A stretch of DNA of 64,000 bases from positions 62,001-126,000 of the forward strand of contig NZ_CAXHZL010000005.1 of assembly GCF_964022235.1 (NCBI RefSeq). Direction: 5' to 3'. The notes beneath the pieces are model-generated. The model saw only the letters and a list, made by a program, of their open reading frames with translations, had not been told where the DNA came from and searched no databases. Positions 8,811 to 17,774 of this stretch are shown piece after piece (positions within the stretch are counted from its first letter, which is position 1; every line of letters starts with the position of its first letter). A program made the translations under genes and the position numbers. The stretch is from Limimaricola sp964022235 (GTDB taxonomy: Bacteria > Pseudomonadota > Alphaproteobacteria > Rhodobacterales > Rhodobacteraceae).

Positions 8811-8836
8811 AAAAAAGACGGCCCCCGGAGGGGCCG
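8811..8836 (-). terminator. Rho-independent terminator of the LysR gene
   Basis: Read on the minus strand, a CGGCCCC/GGGGCCG stem with a 4-nt loop is followed by TTTTTT. It lies 39 nt past the LysR stop codon. There is no T run in the plus direction, so it serves mainly the LysR transcript. Confidence 0.8.
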
Positions 8837-8874
8837 CCAAGTTGGAAGCGGGATGCAGGAACCGCCTCTGGGGA

Positions 8875-9780
8875 TCACCAGGTGTCGGGGCCTTTCTCGG
8901 CAAAGACCTCGACAAGAAAATCGATGAAGGCGCGGACCTTGGGCTGCGTGAAGCGCCCCGGCGGATAGACCGCATAGACGCCCTGCGTCTCGGTGGGCAG
9001 GTTCGGGATCGCCTCTTCCACGAGACCTTTCTTGAGCGCGTCGGCGTAGAGAAAGGAGGGCAGATAGGCGATGCCAAGCCCGCCGATGCAGGCGTTGAGC
9101 AGCGATTGGCCGTCGTTGACCGTCAGCCAGCCCGCCGTGCGCACCTGCCGCTTTTCGCCCGAAGGGGCGGTCAGCTTCCACACCGCGCCGTTCGAGGCAT
9201 TGGAGTAGTGCAGCAGCTTGTGCTCGTTCAGATCGTCGATCCGCGCGGGCCGCCCGTAGCGCTCGAAATAGGCGGGCGAGGCAATCATCTTCTTGGAGGT
9301 TTCGGTCAGCTTGCGGGCCCGCAGCGTGCTGTCCTCCAGCTCACCGATCCGTACCGCCATGTCGAAGCCTTCGGAGATCAGCTCCACGAAGCGGTTGTTG
9401 AGCACCATGTTGACGGTGATGTCCGGGAATTCCTGCAAGAAATCGCCCAGGACCGGACTCAGATGATTCACGCCGAAATCCGTGGCAACGGAGATCCGGA
9501 GCAGCCCCGACGGGGCCGATTGCATCGAGGTGACCAGCGCGTCGGCCTCGCCTGCGTCGTTGAGCACGCGGCGCGCCCGGTCGTAATAGGCCAGCCCGAT
9601 CTCGGTCGGCGAGACCCGGCGCGTGGTGCGGTTCAAGAGCCGCGCCCCCAGCCGTGCCTCGAGCGAGGAGACATGCTTGGAGACGGCGGACTTGGAGATC
9701 CCCATCTTGCGCGCCGCGTCGGTGAACCCACCTTGGTCCACCACGGTGGCAAAGGCCTCCATCTCTGTCAGCCTGTCCAT
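8875..9780 (-). CDS. LysR-family transcriptional regulator
   Basis: A 301-aa DNA-binding regulator. The N-terminal winged helix-turn-helix (AFATVVDQGGFTDAARKMGISKSAVSKHVS split over residues 9-38) and the LGARLLNRTTRRVSPTEIG segment are typical of LysR proteins, followed by a substrate-binding domain from about residue 90. It resembles the DsdC/CrgA-like subgroup that often regulates a neighbouring redox gene. Its upstream neighbour on the same strand is the dienoyl-CoA reductase, 120 nt away, so it could be cotranscribed with or regulate it; that is inference. The inducer is unknown. Confidence 0.93.
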   Translation of the reverse strand: MDRLTEMEAFATVVDQGGFTDAARKMGISKSAVSKHVSSLEARLGARLLNRTTRRVSPTEIGLAYYDRARRVLNDAGEADALVTSMQSAPSGLLRISVATDFGVNHLSPVLGDFLQEFPDITVNMVLNNRFVELISEGFDMAVRIGELEDSTLRARKLTETSKKMIASPAYFERYGRPARIDDLNEHKLLHYSNASNGAVWKLTAPSGEKRQVRTAGWLTVNDGQSLLNACIGGLGIAYLPSFLYADALKKGLVEEAIPNLPTETQGVYAVYPPGRFTQPKVRAFIDFLVEVFAEKGPDTW

Positions 9781-9900
9781 GGCCGGTCTCCACCCTATCG
9801 TTGCGGTCAGCCCCCTAACTGACGTGAGATTCGGGCATGATTGGGTCGGCGCCCTGACAATAAAGCGGTTTACCGGCGACAGGTGCGTATGCGGAAACAG

Positions 9901-11916
9901 CTAGAGGATGGCCGCGAGCCGCGTGCCTTGGTCGATGGCGCGCTTGGCGTCCAGCTCCGCCGCCAGATCCGCGCCGCCGATCACATGGGCCTTGATGCCG
10001 CGCAACAGCAGCGCATCGGCAAGGCTGCACTCGCTCTCCTGACCGGCGCAAAGCACGATGGTGTCGGCCTCGATCAGCCGTGGCCCCTCGGGGGTGGTGA
10101 TGTGCAAACCCTGCGCGTCGATGCGGTCATAGCTTACCCCGCCCAGCATCTCGACGGCGCGCATCTGAAGTCCTGCGCGGTGCACCCAGCCGGTGGTCTT
10201 GCCAAGGCGTTTGCCCAGTTTCTCGGCCTTGCGCTGCAGCAGCGTGACACGGCGGATCGCGGGGTCGGGACGCGGCCCTTCTGGGGCGAGGCCGCCGCGC
10301 GCCACCGACGGGTCGCTCACCCCCCATTCGATGCGCCACGCGGGGGGGTCGATGGTGGTGCTGTGTCCGGTGACAAGATATTCGGCCACGTCAAAGCCGA
10401 TGCCGCCTGCCCCCACCACGGCCACGCGCGGCCCGGCCTTGGCGCGGCCCGAGAGCAGATCGGCGTAGGAGATCACGTTGGCGGTGTCCTGCCCCGGAAT
10501 GCCCGGATCGCGCGGACGCACGCCGGTGGCGACGATCACCTCGTCGTAGCTGGCAAGATCCTCCGCCTCCGGCGCGTGGCCCAACCGCAGATCGACGGCA
10601 CTGGCGGCGATTTGGGTCTCGAACCAATCGATTAGTCCCCGGAATTCCTCCTTGCCGGGGATCGCGGCAGCATAGTGGAGCTGTCCGCCGACGCGGTCCG
10701 CCTTGTCGAACAAGGTCACCGCATGGCCGCGCTCGGCCGCCGCCAGCGCGGTCGAGAGACCCGCCGGTCCGGCCCCCACCACCGCGATGCGGCGCGGCGC
10801 CGTCACCGGCTCGAGCACCAGCTCGGTCTCGTGGCAGGCGCGTGGATTAACGAGACAGCTCGACAGTTTGCCCGAGAAGGTATGGTCGAGGCAGGCTTGG
10901 TTGCAGGCAATGCAGGGCGCAATCTGCTCCGCCTCGCCGCGCGCTGCCTTGGCAACGAAATCGGGGTCGGCAAGGAAGGGCCGCGCCATCGAGATCATGT
11001 CGGCCTGCCCCTCGGACAGAATGTCCTCGGCCACCTCGGGCGTGTTGATCCGGTTCGAGGCGATGACCGGCGCCGAGACCTCCGCGCGCAGCTTCGCGGT
11101 CAGATGCGCGAAGGCGGCGCGCGGCACGCTCGTCACGATGGTCGGCACTCGCGCCTCGTGCCAGCCGATGCCGGTGTTGAGCACATCGGCCCCGGCCTCG
11201 GTCACGGCATGGGCCAGCGCCACGATTTCGGACCATTCCTGGCCCTCGGTCACCAGATCGAGAAGTGAGATGCGGTAGATCAGCAGCTTGTCGGGACCCA
11301 GCGCCGCGCGCACCCGGGCCACCACCTCGACCGGCAGACGCATCCGATTCTCGAGGCTGCCGCCCCAGCGATCCTCGCGGCGGTTGGTGCGAGGAGCGAG
11401 AAACTGGTTGAGGAAATAGCCCTCCGATCCCATCACCTCGACCCCGTCATAGCCCGCCTCGACCGAGCGGGCGGCGGCGGTGGCGATGTCGGCGATCTGC
11501 GTCTCGATGCCGTCCTCGTCGAGCGCGGTGGGTGTAAAGGCACTGATCGGCGAGCGGATCGCCGAAGGGGCGACGCAGTGCTTGGAGTAGGCATAGCGCC
11601 CGGCGTGCAGTATCTGCATGGCGATGCGCCCACCCGCCGCGTGCACCGCACTGGTGACGCGGGCGTGGTTGGCGATGTCGGCTTCGGTGAACAGCCCCGC
11701 CGCGCCCGGGTAAACTCCGCCCTCGCGGTTGGGCGCCATGCCGCCCGTGACCATCAGACCGACGCCGCCGCGCGCGCGGGCGGCATAGAAGGCGGACACA
11801 CGGTCCCAGTCGCCGGTCTCTTCAAGCCCGGTGTGCATCGAGCCCATGAGCACCCGGTTGGGCAGGGTCAGCCCCCCGAGCGTGATCGGCGACAGCAGTT
11901 TCGGATAATCGGTCAT
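9901..11916 (-). CDS. fadH: 2,4-dienoyl-CoA reductase / NADH:flavin oxidoreductase
   Basis: A 671-aa multi-cofactor enzyme. An N-terminal OYE-type TIM barrel that binds FMN spans about residues 1-340. Next is a [4Fe-4S] cysteine cluster (CIACNQACLD, then a fourth Cys near CLVNPRACHE), and then C-terminal FAD and NAD(P)H domains with VVGAGPAGLS and AVVGAGGIGFD. FadH removes a double bond from 2,4-dienoyl-CoA during oxidation of unsaturated fatty acids; related trimethylamine dehydrogenase-like enzymes share this layout. Two ATG codons are adjacent. The second (11916) is favoured because GGGAGG then lies at proper spacing. A perfect 14-bp palindrome sits 36 bp upstream. Confidence 0.88.
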   Translation of the reverse strand: MTDYPKLLSPITLGGLTLPNRVLMGSMHTGLEETGDWDRVSAFYAARARGGVGLMVTGGMAPNREGGVYPGAAGLFTEADIANHARVTSAVHAAGGRIAMQILHAGRYAYSKHCVAPSAIRSPISAFTPTALDEDGIETQIADIATAAARSVEAGYDGVEVMGSEGYFLNQFLAPRTNRREDRWGGSLENRMRLPVEVVARVRAALGPDKLLIYRISLLDLVTEGQEWSEIVALAHAVTEAGADVLNTGIGWHEARVPTIVTSVPRAAFAHLTAKLRAEVSAPVIASNRINTPEVAEDILSEGQADMISMARPFLADPDFVAKAARGEAEQIAPCIACNQACLDHTFSGKLSSCLVNPRACHETELVLEPVTAPRRIAVVGAGPAGLSTALAAAERGHAVTLFDKADRVGGQLHYAAAIPGKEEFRGLIDWFETQIAASAVDLRLGHAPEAEDLASYDEVIVATGVRPRDPGIPGQDTANVISYADLLSGRAKAGPRVAVVGAGGIGFDVAEYLVTGHSTTIDPPAWRIEWGVSDPSVARGGLAPEGPRPDPAIRRVTLLQRKAEKLGKRLGKTTGWVHRAGLQMRAVEMLGGVSYDRIDAQGLHITTPEGPRLIEADTIVLCAGQESECSLADALLLRGIKAHVIGGADLAAELDAKRAIDQGTRLAAIL

Positions 11917-11951
11917 CATGGCCTCCCTCGTGGCGCGAGAGTGGCCATGAT

Positions 11952-11965
11952 TGACGCGCGCGTCA
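11952..11965. promoter_or_regulatory. Perfect 14-bp palindrome, candidate operator upstream of fadH
   Basis: TGACGCGCGCGTCA is an exact palindrome in the 77-bp gap between fadH and the DUF6478 gene. Its position 36-49 bp before the fadH start fits a repressor site or a promoter-spacer (MerR-type) site. No binding protein is identified, and alternating CG sequence makes chance palindromes more likely in this genome. Confidence 0.4.
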
Positions 11966-11993
11966 TCCTCGACGCGACGTCAGCCGCGCGGTG

Positions 11994-12629
11994 TCAGAAA
12001 GCGGCGCGGGGCCTGCGCTGGATCACCAGATCGGCAATCTCGATCCGCCCGGGCAGCGGTGCCTCGAAGATCAGATCGATCCATCCCGATTCGACCCGAT
12101 CCGGATCGGTCTCGAGGGACCACAGATCGAACTCGGTGCCGGTGGGGCCGGTTTCGGGCAGGCCGCGCAGCAGCACCTCGCTGTTGGGGCCTTGGCGCAG
12201 GTTAAGCCGGGCAAAGGCGCGCGGCAGGCCCTGCGCCCCGAGATCGACATCGACCCCCAGAAGATGCCGGCGTCTCAGCCCCGCAAGCACCGCGTCGGGC
12301 AGCGCGATGGCGAGGCTCACAAAGCCGCCGTCGAACCCGTCGGCGCGCAGATGCAGCGCCCAAGGCCCCTGCGGCCCGACCTCGGGCCGCTCAAGCCGGA
12401 TGCCCGATGTCGCGTCGTGAAACAGCCGCACCCCGTCGCCCAGATCGGCTCCGGTCTCGAGGGGCGTCCCTCCGACACACGGCATGGCCCCGGCCCAAGG
12501 GCCGGGGCGCCAGGCCCAGTCGGCCCCCGGTTGGCGCAGCGGCGAGGTCGCCTGCATGGCTCCCTTGGAAGGAGACCGTCGCAGGCGCGTCAGACCAAGC
12601 CGCGCGCCAAGGAGGCCGCCGCGTCTCAC
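11994..12629 (-). CDS. DUF6478 family protein, short N-terminus
   Basis: A protein of about 211 aa recognised as the Rhodobacterales DUF6478 family from the segments DWAWRPGPWAG, LFHDATSGIRLERP, DGGFVSLAIALPD, FARLNLRQGPNSE and GWIDLIFEAP. The function is unknown; no signal peptide or membrane helix is evident. I propose GTG at 12629 as start because it overlaps the ilvD stop codon by 4 nt (GTGA); ATG at 12557 with AAGGGAG close upstream is the alternative (187 aa). From memory, family members carry about 60 more N-terminal residues forming an Arg/Leu-rich helix, so this copy looks N-terminally shortened. It is probably cotranscribed with ilvD. Confidence 0.7.
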   Translation of the reverse strand: MRRGGLLGARLGLTRLRRSPSKGAMQATSPLRQPGADWAWRPGPWAGAMPCVGGTPLETGADLGDGVRLFHDATSGIRLERPEVGPQGPWALHLRADGFDGGFVSLAIALPDAVLAGLRRRHLLGVDVDLGAQGLPRAFARLNLRQGPNSEVLLRGLPETGPTGTEFDLWSLETDPDRVESGWIDLIFEAPLPGRIEIADLVIQRRPRAAF

Positions 12630-14359
12630 TGGTCCATGTAGACGTGGCTCTCGCCGGCGGCGCCGGGATGCGTCACCGCGCCCTTTCGGGCCGAGCCGAC
12701 CAGCTGCGCGTATTTCCACAGCGCACCGGCGGTGTAGTCGTTGGTCCGCGCACCTTTCCAGGCGCCCTTGCGCTCGGCCAATTCGGCGTCCGAGAGATCG
12801 ACCGAGATCTCGCCCTTGGTGGCGTCGAGGGTGATCACGTCGCCGTCCTTCAGCAGCGCGATCGGCCCGCCATGCGCGGCCTCGGGGCCAACATGGCCCA
12901 CACAGAAGCCGCGCGTCGCACCTGAGAAGCGACCGTCAGTGATCAGTGCCACCTTTTTGCCCATGCCCTGTCCCGAAAGGGCGGCGGTGGTCGAGAGCAT
13001 CTCGCGCATGCCGGGTCCGCCAGCGGGGCCCTCGTTGCGGATGACGATCACATCGCCCTCGGAGTACTCGCGCTTGCGCACCGCCTCGAAGGCCTCTTCT
13101 TCGCATTCGAACACACGGGCGGGGCCGGTGAAGACCTGCTCTTCGGTCTTCATGCCCGCGACCTTCACGATCGCACCGTCGGGCGCGAGGTTGCCTTTGA
13201 GACCGACGACGCCGCCGGTCTTGGTGATCGGGCTGGCGACGGTGTGGATCACGCGGCCATCGGCTTCGCGCTCGATCAGGTCCAGCTCTTCGCCGAGCGA
13301 CTTGCCCGATGCGGTGATGCAGTCCTCGTGCAGCAGCCCCGCCTTGCGCAGCTCCTTCATGACGACCGGCACGCCGCCTGCCTCGTGCAGGTCCTTGGCG
13401 ACGTATTCGCCGCCCGGACGCAGGTTCACGAAATAGGGCGTGTCGAGGAAGATGTTGCAGACGTCGAGCAGGTCGAAATCGATCCCCGCCTCATGCGCGA
13501 TGGCCGGAAGATGCAGGCCGGCGTTGGTCGAGCCGCCGGTGCAGGCGACGACCCGCGCCGCGTTCTCGAGGCTTTGGCGCGTGACGATGTCGCGGGCGCG
13601 GATGTTCTTCTCGATCAGGTTCATCACCGCCTGACCGGAGAAATCGCCGTACTGGTCGCGGCTCTCGTAAGGTGCGGGTGCGCCCGAGGAGTTCAGCAGC
13701 GCCAGACCGATCGCCTCGGAGACGCAGGCCATGGTGTTGGCGGTGTACTGGCCGCCGCAGGCACCCGCCGAGGGGCAGGCCACCCGCTCGAGGATGTCGA
13801 GTTCGGCGTCGGTCATGTTGCCTGCGGCGTGCTGGCCCACGGCCTCGAACACGTCCTGCACCACGACATCGCGACCATTGAGCCGACCCGGCAGGATCGA
13901 CCCGCCATAGATGAACACCGACGGCACGTTGAGACGCACCATCGCCATCATCATGCCCGGCAGCGACTTGTCGCAGCCCGCGAGGCCGACGATGGCGTCG
14001 TAGCAATGGCCGCGCATGGTCAGCTCGACCGTGTCGGCGATGGCATCACGCGAGGCGAGCGAGGAGCGCATGCCCTCGTGGCCCATGGCGATGCCGTCGG
14101 TGACGGTGATGGTGGTGAATTCGCGCGGCGTGCCGCCGCCCTTCTTCACGCCCATCTTCACCGATTGCGCCTGACGGTTCAGCGCGATGTTGCACGGCGC
14201 GGCTTCGTTCCAGCAGGTGGCGACGCCGACCCAAGGCTGGTGAATCTCTTCCTCGGAAATGCCCATGGCATAGAAGTAGCTCCGATGCGGCGCGCGCTCG
14301 GGCCCTTCGGTCACATGGCGGCTGGGCAGTTTCGTCTTGTCGAAACGGGCGTTCTGCAT
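12626..14359 (-). CDS. ilvD: Dihydroxy-acid dehydratase
   Basis: A 577-aa Fe-S enzyme of branched-chain amino acid synthesis that converts 2,3-dihydroxy-3-methyl acids to 2-keto acids. Visible signatures are GVATCWNEAAPCN, GLAGCDKSLPGMMMAM (the Cys-containing ILVD/EDD signature 1), CPSAGACGGQYTANTM and the C-terminal TDGRFSGATRGFCVGHVGPEA. Length is typical. The upstream open frame is spurious; the ATG at 14359 follows GGGAAGGGACAGCCC. It diverges from accD across a 315-bp region. The stop overlaps a GTG that may start the DUF6478 gene. Confidence 0.96.
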   Translation of the reverse strand: MQNARFDKTKLPSRHVTEGPERAPHRSYFYAMGISEEEIHQPWVGVATCWNEAAPCNIALNRQAQSVKMGVKKGGGTPREFTTITVTDGIAMGHEGMRSSLASRDAIADTVELTMRGHCYDAIVGLAGCDKSLPGMMMAMVRLNVPSVFIYGGSILPGRLNGRDVVVQDVFEAVGQHAAGNMTDAELDILERVACPSAGACGGQYTANTMACVSEAIGLALLNSSGAPAPYESRDQYGDFSGQAVMNLIEKNIRARDIVTRQSLENAARVVACTGGSTNAGLHLPAIAHEAGIDFDLLDVCNIFLDTPYFVNLRPGGEYVAKDLHEAGGVPVVMKELRKAGLLHEDCITASGKSLGEELDLIEREADGRVIHTVASPITKTGGVVGLKGNLAPDGAIVKVAGMKTEEQVFTGPARVFECEEEAFEAVRKREYSEGDVIVIRNEGPAGGPGMREMLSTTAALSGQGMGKKVALITDGRFSGATRGFCVGHVGPEAAHGGPIALLKDGDVITLDATKGEISVDLSDAELAERKGAWKGARTNDYTAGALWKYAQLVGSARKGAVTHPGAAGESHVYMDQ

Positions 14360-14674
14360 GGGCTGTCCCTTCCCGGAATTGGTTGCGGCTAGGGATAGAC
14401 AGGCCCCGCCGTCGCGGCAAGGCGGGATGGGCCTCCGATATTGACCAATCGCACAGATTTCGACCTCGGGCACCGACATCGGCGCAAGGATTGCCCCGTT
14501 CGGGCGGCATTGCGGGACAGATCGCGCAAGGCCTGATGCCATCCCGGCGTCAGGGCCGGGCCAGCCGCGTGCGCTGCGCCAGCACTCCAAGACCCCAAGG
14601 CACCGCCAGAATTGCAATCCTTCCGCACGAAGCGTATCTCCCCTGTCGACCCGACGCGCGCCCGGAGCAGCAAG
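14360..14674. other. Intergenic region between divergent ilvD and accD
   Basis: This 315-bp gap must hold the promoters of both genes. Apart from the possible accD promoter listed separately, I see no convincing operator, leader peptide or attenuator for ilvD. Open frames crossing it have no homology and run antisense to neighbours. Confidence 0.6.
14612..14640 (+). promoter_or_regulatory. Candidate sigma-70-type promoter of accD
   Basis: TTGCAA (14612-14617) and TATCTC (14635-14640) are separated by exactly 17 bp. They would start transcription about 28 nt before the accD ATG. Match to consensus is moderate (4/6 and 3/6). Confidence 0.35.
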
Positions 14675-15670
14675 ATGAACTGGATTTCCAACTACGTCCG
14701 TCCGCGGATCAACTCGATCTTCTCGCGCCGCGAGGTGCCCGAGAACCTGTGGACCAAGTGCGACGAGTGCGGCACGATGCTGTTCCACCGCGAACTGGCC
14801 GACAATCTCAACGTCTGCACCAATTGCGATCACCACATGGCGATCACGCCCCGCGACCGCTTCAAGGCGCTGTTCGACGGCGGCGTGTTCTCGGAGGTGA
14901 AGGTGCCCGAGCCGATCACCGATCCGCTCAACTTTCGCGACCAGAAGAAATACGTCGACCGGATCAAGGAAGCCCGCCGCAAGACCTCCGAGAAGGAGGC
15001 GATGCTGGTGGCCGAGGGCGAGATCGGCCGCACCAAGATCGTCGCCGCCGGTCAGGACTTTTCGTTCATGGCGGGCTCGATGGGCATGTATGTCGGCAAC
15101 GCCATCATCGCGGCGGCCGAGCGGGCGGTAAAGCTCAAGGCGCCTTTGGTATTGTTCTCCGCCGCCGGTGGCGCGCGGATGCAGGAGGGGATCCTGTCGC
15201 TGATGCAGATGCCGCGCACCACGGTCGCGGTCGAGATGCTGCGCGAGGCGGGGCTGCCCTATATCGTGGTGCTCACGCATCCGACCACCGGCGGCGTCAC
15301 CGCCTCCTATGCGATGCTGGGCGACGTGCAGATCGCCGAGCCGAACGCGCTGATCTGTTTCGCGGGCCCGCGCGTGATCGAACAGACGATCCGCGAGAAG
15401 CTCCCCGAGGGGTTCCAGCGCGCCGAATACCTGCTCGACCATGGCATGCTCGACCGAGTGACGCCGCGCGGCAAGATGCGCGACGAGCTGATCACCGTTA
15501 CCCGGATGCTCATGGGTCTGCCGCAGGCGGTGATGGCCGACCTGCCCGCCCCGGCGACGCCGGAACCGGCGGCGGCCAAGGAGGCCGAGGCTGCCAAGGG
15601 CGCAACGGTCGCGAGCCCCGCCGCCAAGCCCGCCCCCACCGCGTCGAAAGCCGAGACGCCGAAGAAATGA
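14675..15670 (+). CDS. accD: Acetyl-CoA carboxylase carboxyltransferase subunit beta
   Basis: A 331-aa subunit of the acetyl-CoA carboxylase carboxyltransferase, making malonyl-CoA for fatty acid synthesis. The zinc ribbon uses Cys29, Cys32, Cys48 and Cys51 (KCDECG and CTNCDHH). The crotonase-like carboxyltransferase core includes FSAAGGARMQEG and HPTTGGVTASYAMLGD. The last 45 residues are an Ala/Pro/Lys-rich tail (APATPEPAAAKEAEA) that looks disordered. I chose the ATG at 14675 (GGAG 8 nt upstream) because homology begins with NWISNYVRPRI; an in-frame GTG/TTG-type extension upstream lacks support. It overlaps folC by ATGA, the classic accD-folC arrangement. Confidence 0.96.
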   Translation: MNWISNYVRPRINSIFSRREVPENLWTKCDECGTMLFHRELADNLNVCTNCDHHMAITPRDRFKALFDGGVFSEVKVPEPITDPLNFRDQKKYVDRIKEARRKTSEKEAMLVAEGEIGRTKIVAAGQDFSFMAGSMGMYVGNAIIAAAERAVKLKAPLVLFSAAGGARMQEGILSLMQMPRTTVAVEMLREAGLPYIVVLTHPTTGGVTASYAMLGDVQIAEPNALICFAGPRVIEQTIREKLPEGFQRAEYLLDHGMLDRVTPRGKMRDELITVTRMLMGLPQAVMADLPAPATPEPAAAKEAEAAKGATVASPAAKPAPTASKAETPKK

Positions 15671-16944
15671 CAACGGCACCCGGCTCCGACGCGATTCTCG
15701 CGCGGATGATGACGCTGCACCCAAAGGTCATCGATCTCACGCTCGACCGGGTGTGGCGGCTGCTGGCAGCGCTCGATCACCCCGAGCGGCGATTGCCGCC
15801 GGTGATCCACCTCGCGGGCACCAACGGCAAGGGCTCGACCCAGGCGATGATCCGCGCCGGGCTCGAGGCCGCGGGCGACCGGGTCCATGCCTATACCTCG
15901 CCGCATCTGGCGCGGTTTCACGAGCGGATCCGCCTCGCGGGCGATCTGATCTCCGAAGAGGCGCTGACGGCGCTGCTCGACCGCACCCATACCGCGAACG
16001 GCCCAGATCCGATCACCTATTTCGAGATCACCACGGCGGCGGCGCTGCTGTCCTTTGCCGAGACGCCCGCCGAATGGACGCTTCTGGAGACCGGTCTCGG
16101 CGGCAGGCTGGATGCGACCAACGTGGTCGAGCGTCCGGCGCTCACTGTCATCACGCCGGTCGATCTCGATCATCAGCAGTATCTCGGCGAGACGATCCAA
16201 GAGATCGCAGGCGAGAAAGCCGGCATCCTCAAGCGCGGCGTGCCTTGCGTGGTGGCACCCCAGCACGAGGCGGCGCTCGAGGTGATCGAGGCGCGCGCCG
16301 CGCGGCTCGGCGCGCCGCTGCTGGCGCATGGCCAGCACTGGCACGTCACCACCGAGCGCGATCGGCTGATCTATCAAGACGAGCGCGGATTGCTCGACCT
16401 GCCGCTGCCGCGCCTGCGCGGGCCGCACCAGATCGTCAACGCGGGCACCGCCATCGCAAGCTTGCGCGCGCTGGGCCAAGGCGAGGCTGCGGCCGAGGCC
16501 GCGACGCGCGCCGACTGGCCCGCCCGGATGCAGCGTCTGTCGCACGGTCCGCTGGTGGATCTCGCCGGTACGGCCGAGCTGTGGCTCGACGGCGGCCACA
16601 ACCCGGCGGCGGGCGAGGTGCTGGCACAAACGCTGCGAGCCCTGCCCCGGAGGCCCACGCATCTGGTCTGCGGCATGCTCAACACCAAGGACATCGCGGG
16701 ATACTTGCGTCCCATGGCGGGCGTGGCTCAGGGGCTGCACGCCGTGTCGATCCCCGGCGAGGCCAACACCATCCCCGCGACCCAGACCGCGCAGGCCGCG
16801 CGCGTGGCGGGCTTCGCCGAGGTTTCCGAGGCCGAAGACGTGGCGCAGGCGATCCGCGACATCGTCGAGCAGGCCCCCGCCGCCCGCATCCTGATCTGCG
16901 GCTCGCTCTACCTTGCGGGGCATGTGCTGCGCGAAAACGGATGA
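15667..16944 (+). CDS. folC: Bifunctional folylpolyglutamate synthase/dihydrofolate synthase
   Basis: A 425-aa Mur-ligase-family enzyme that adds glutamate to dihydropteroate and folates. The ATP-binding loop is HLAGTNGKGST (residues 47-57). YTSPHLARFHERI is the folate-site signature, and LLETGLGGRLDATNVV and the C-terminal DGGHNPAAGEVL are also diagnostic. The ATG overlaps the accD stop (ATGA). The TGA in turn overlaps the start of the downstream exported protein, so accD, folC and that gene are probably one transcript. Confidence 0.95.
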   Translation: MTTAPGSDAILARMMTLHPKVIDLTLDRVWRLLAALDHPERRLPPVIHLAGTNGKGSTQAMIRAGLEAAGDRVHAYTSPHLARFHERIRLAGDLISEEALTALLDRTHTANGPDPITYFEITTAAALLSFAETPAEWTLLETGLGGRLDATNVVERPALTVITPVDLDHQQYLGETIQEIAGEKAGILKRGVPCVVAPQHEAALEVIEARAARLGAPLLAHGQHWHVTTERDRLIYQDERGLLDLPLPRLRGPHQIVNAGTAIASLRALGQGEAAAEAATRADWPARMQRLSHGPLVDLAGTAELWLDGGHNPAAGEVLAQTLRALPRRPTHLVCGMLNTKDIAGYLRPMAGVAQGLHAVSIPGEANTIPATQTAQAARVAGFAEVSEAEDVAQAIRDIVEQAPAARILICGSLYLAGHVLRENG

Positions 16945-17456
16945 GGTATGGGCCGGTGCCGTTCGCGGCGCTGGTCGCCGCGCTTGCCCTGCCCGTGCAG
17001 GCGGTGGAGCTGCAGTTTTGCTGGCGCGGTGCCGCGGGCTACACGATGACCGGCACGATGGTGTTTCCCGACACGCTTTTGAGCGCATCCCGCATCACCC
17101 AAGACGATGTCACCCGGTTCGAGATCACCGGCTGGCATAACGGCGCGCGGATCGGCGGCTGGACTCTCGAGGCCCTGCGGCCAGAGACAAGCTGGCGCTT
17201 GGAGTTCGATCCGCAGGAGATGCGCTTTCCCATGCCCGGCATCGGGGTGTTTCAGGCTTGGAACGCCGATGGCGGCGTCGCCGATTGCGGCACACCGGGA
17301 TTCGGCTTCAACGCGGGCAGCGGCGGGCAGGACGTTTGCGTCGACGGACGATTCGTTACCGAATCGACAATTCCCTGGCAGACGCCGCTTTTCGCTGGCC
17401 CCGATCCCGTCAACCCCGATTGCCGAAACGAATTCCTGCTCTCGAATGACATGTGA
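16941..17456 (+). CDS. Hypothetical small exported protein
   Basis: A 171-aa protein with a clear signal peptide (RYGPVPFAALVAALALPVQA, cleavage near residue 22). The mature part has four or more Cys (FCWRGAAGY, VADCGTPG, DVCVDG, PDCRNEF), consistent with disulfides in the periplasm. It also contains a beta-rich segment that begins MTGTMVFPDTLL. I do not recognise a named domain; similar proteins follow folC in related genomes as far as I recall. The start overlaps the folC stop by 4 nt, so the gene is translationally coupled and real despite lacking a known function. Confidence 0.75.
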   Translation: MRYGPVPFAALVAALALPVQAVELQFCWRGAAGYTMTGTMVFPDTLLSASRITQDDVTRFEITGWHNGARIGGWTLEALRPETSWRLEFDPQEMRFPMPGIGVFQAWNADGGVADCGTPGFGFNAGSGGQDVCVDGRFVTESTIPWQTPLFAGPDPVNPDCRNEFLLSNDM

Positions 17457-17774
17457 GAGGCCGGAGGGCGCCCAAGCTGAAAGACGTCGCGTCATCATGG
17501 GACTGGGCTTCGTCAGCCTCCGATCAGCAGACTCATCCACGCAAAAATTACGTCACGGCGCGCGAATCCCGCTCTACGTTCAAGACGTTACGGAACTTCC
17601 CCTCATGGTTGACCTACCCATCCGAGGCTGGGCATCTGGTTTTCAGGGGAACGAAACGAAGATCCTGACGCCAAAGATCGGGACTTCAGCAGGTTTGTTC
17701 GAGCAGTCAGGAGGGAGGCCACGGGAAGCGGCCTCCTTCACCCTCCCCAGACTATACACCTTCTCCGATCGACG
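17457..17774. other. 318-bp intergenic region with one hairpin
   Basis: This is a relatively AT-rich gap between convergent genes. It contains one 7-bp hairpin, GGAGGCC/GGCCTCC with a 9-nt loop at about 17714-17737, which could end the zapE transcript, although no long T run follows. The short open frames (for example 17453-17668) have no recognisable sequence. No RNA gene or repeat was recognised. Confidence 0.5.

Noticed and set aside
12626..15724. One 1032-codon minus-strand open frame covering ilvD and the antisense of accD.
   Set aside because: Only the part from 14359 has IlvD homology; the upstream part lies antisense to accD and is a by-product of high GC.
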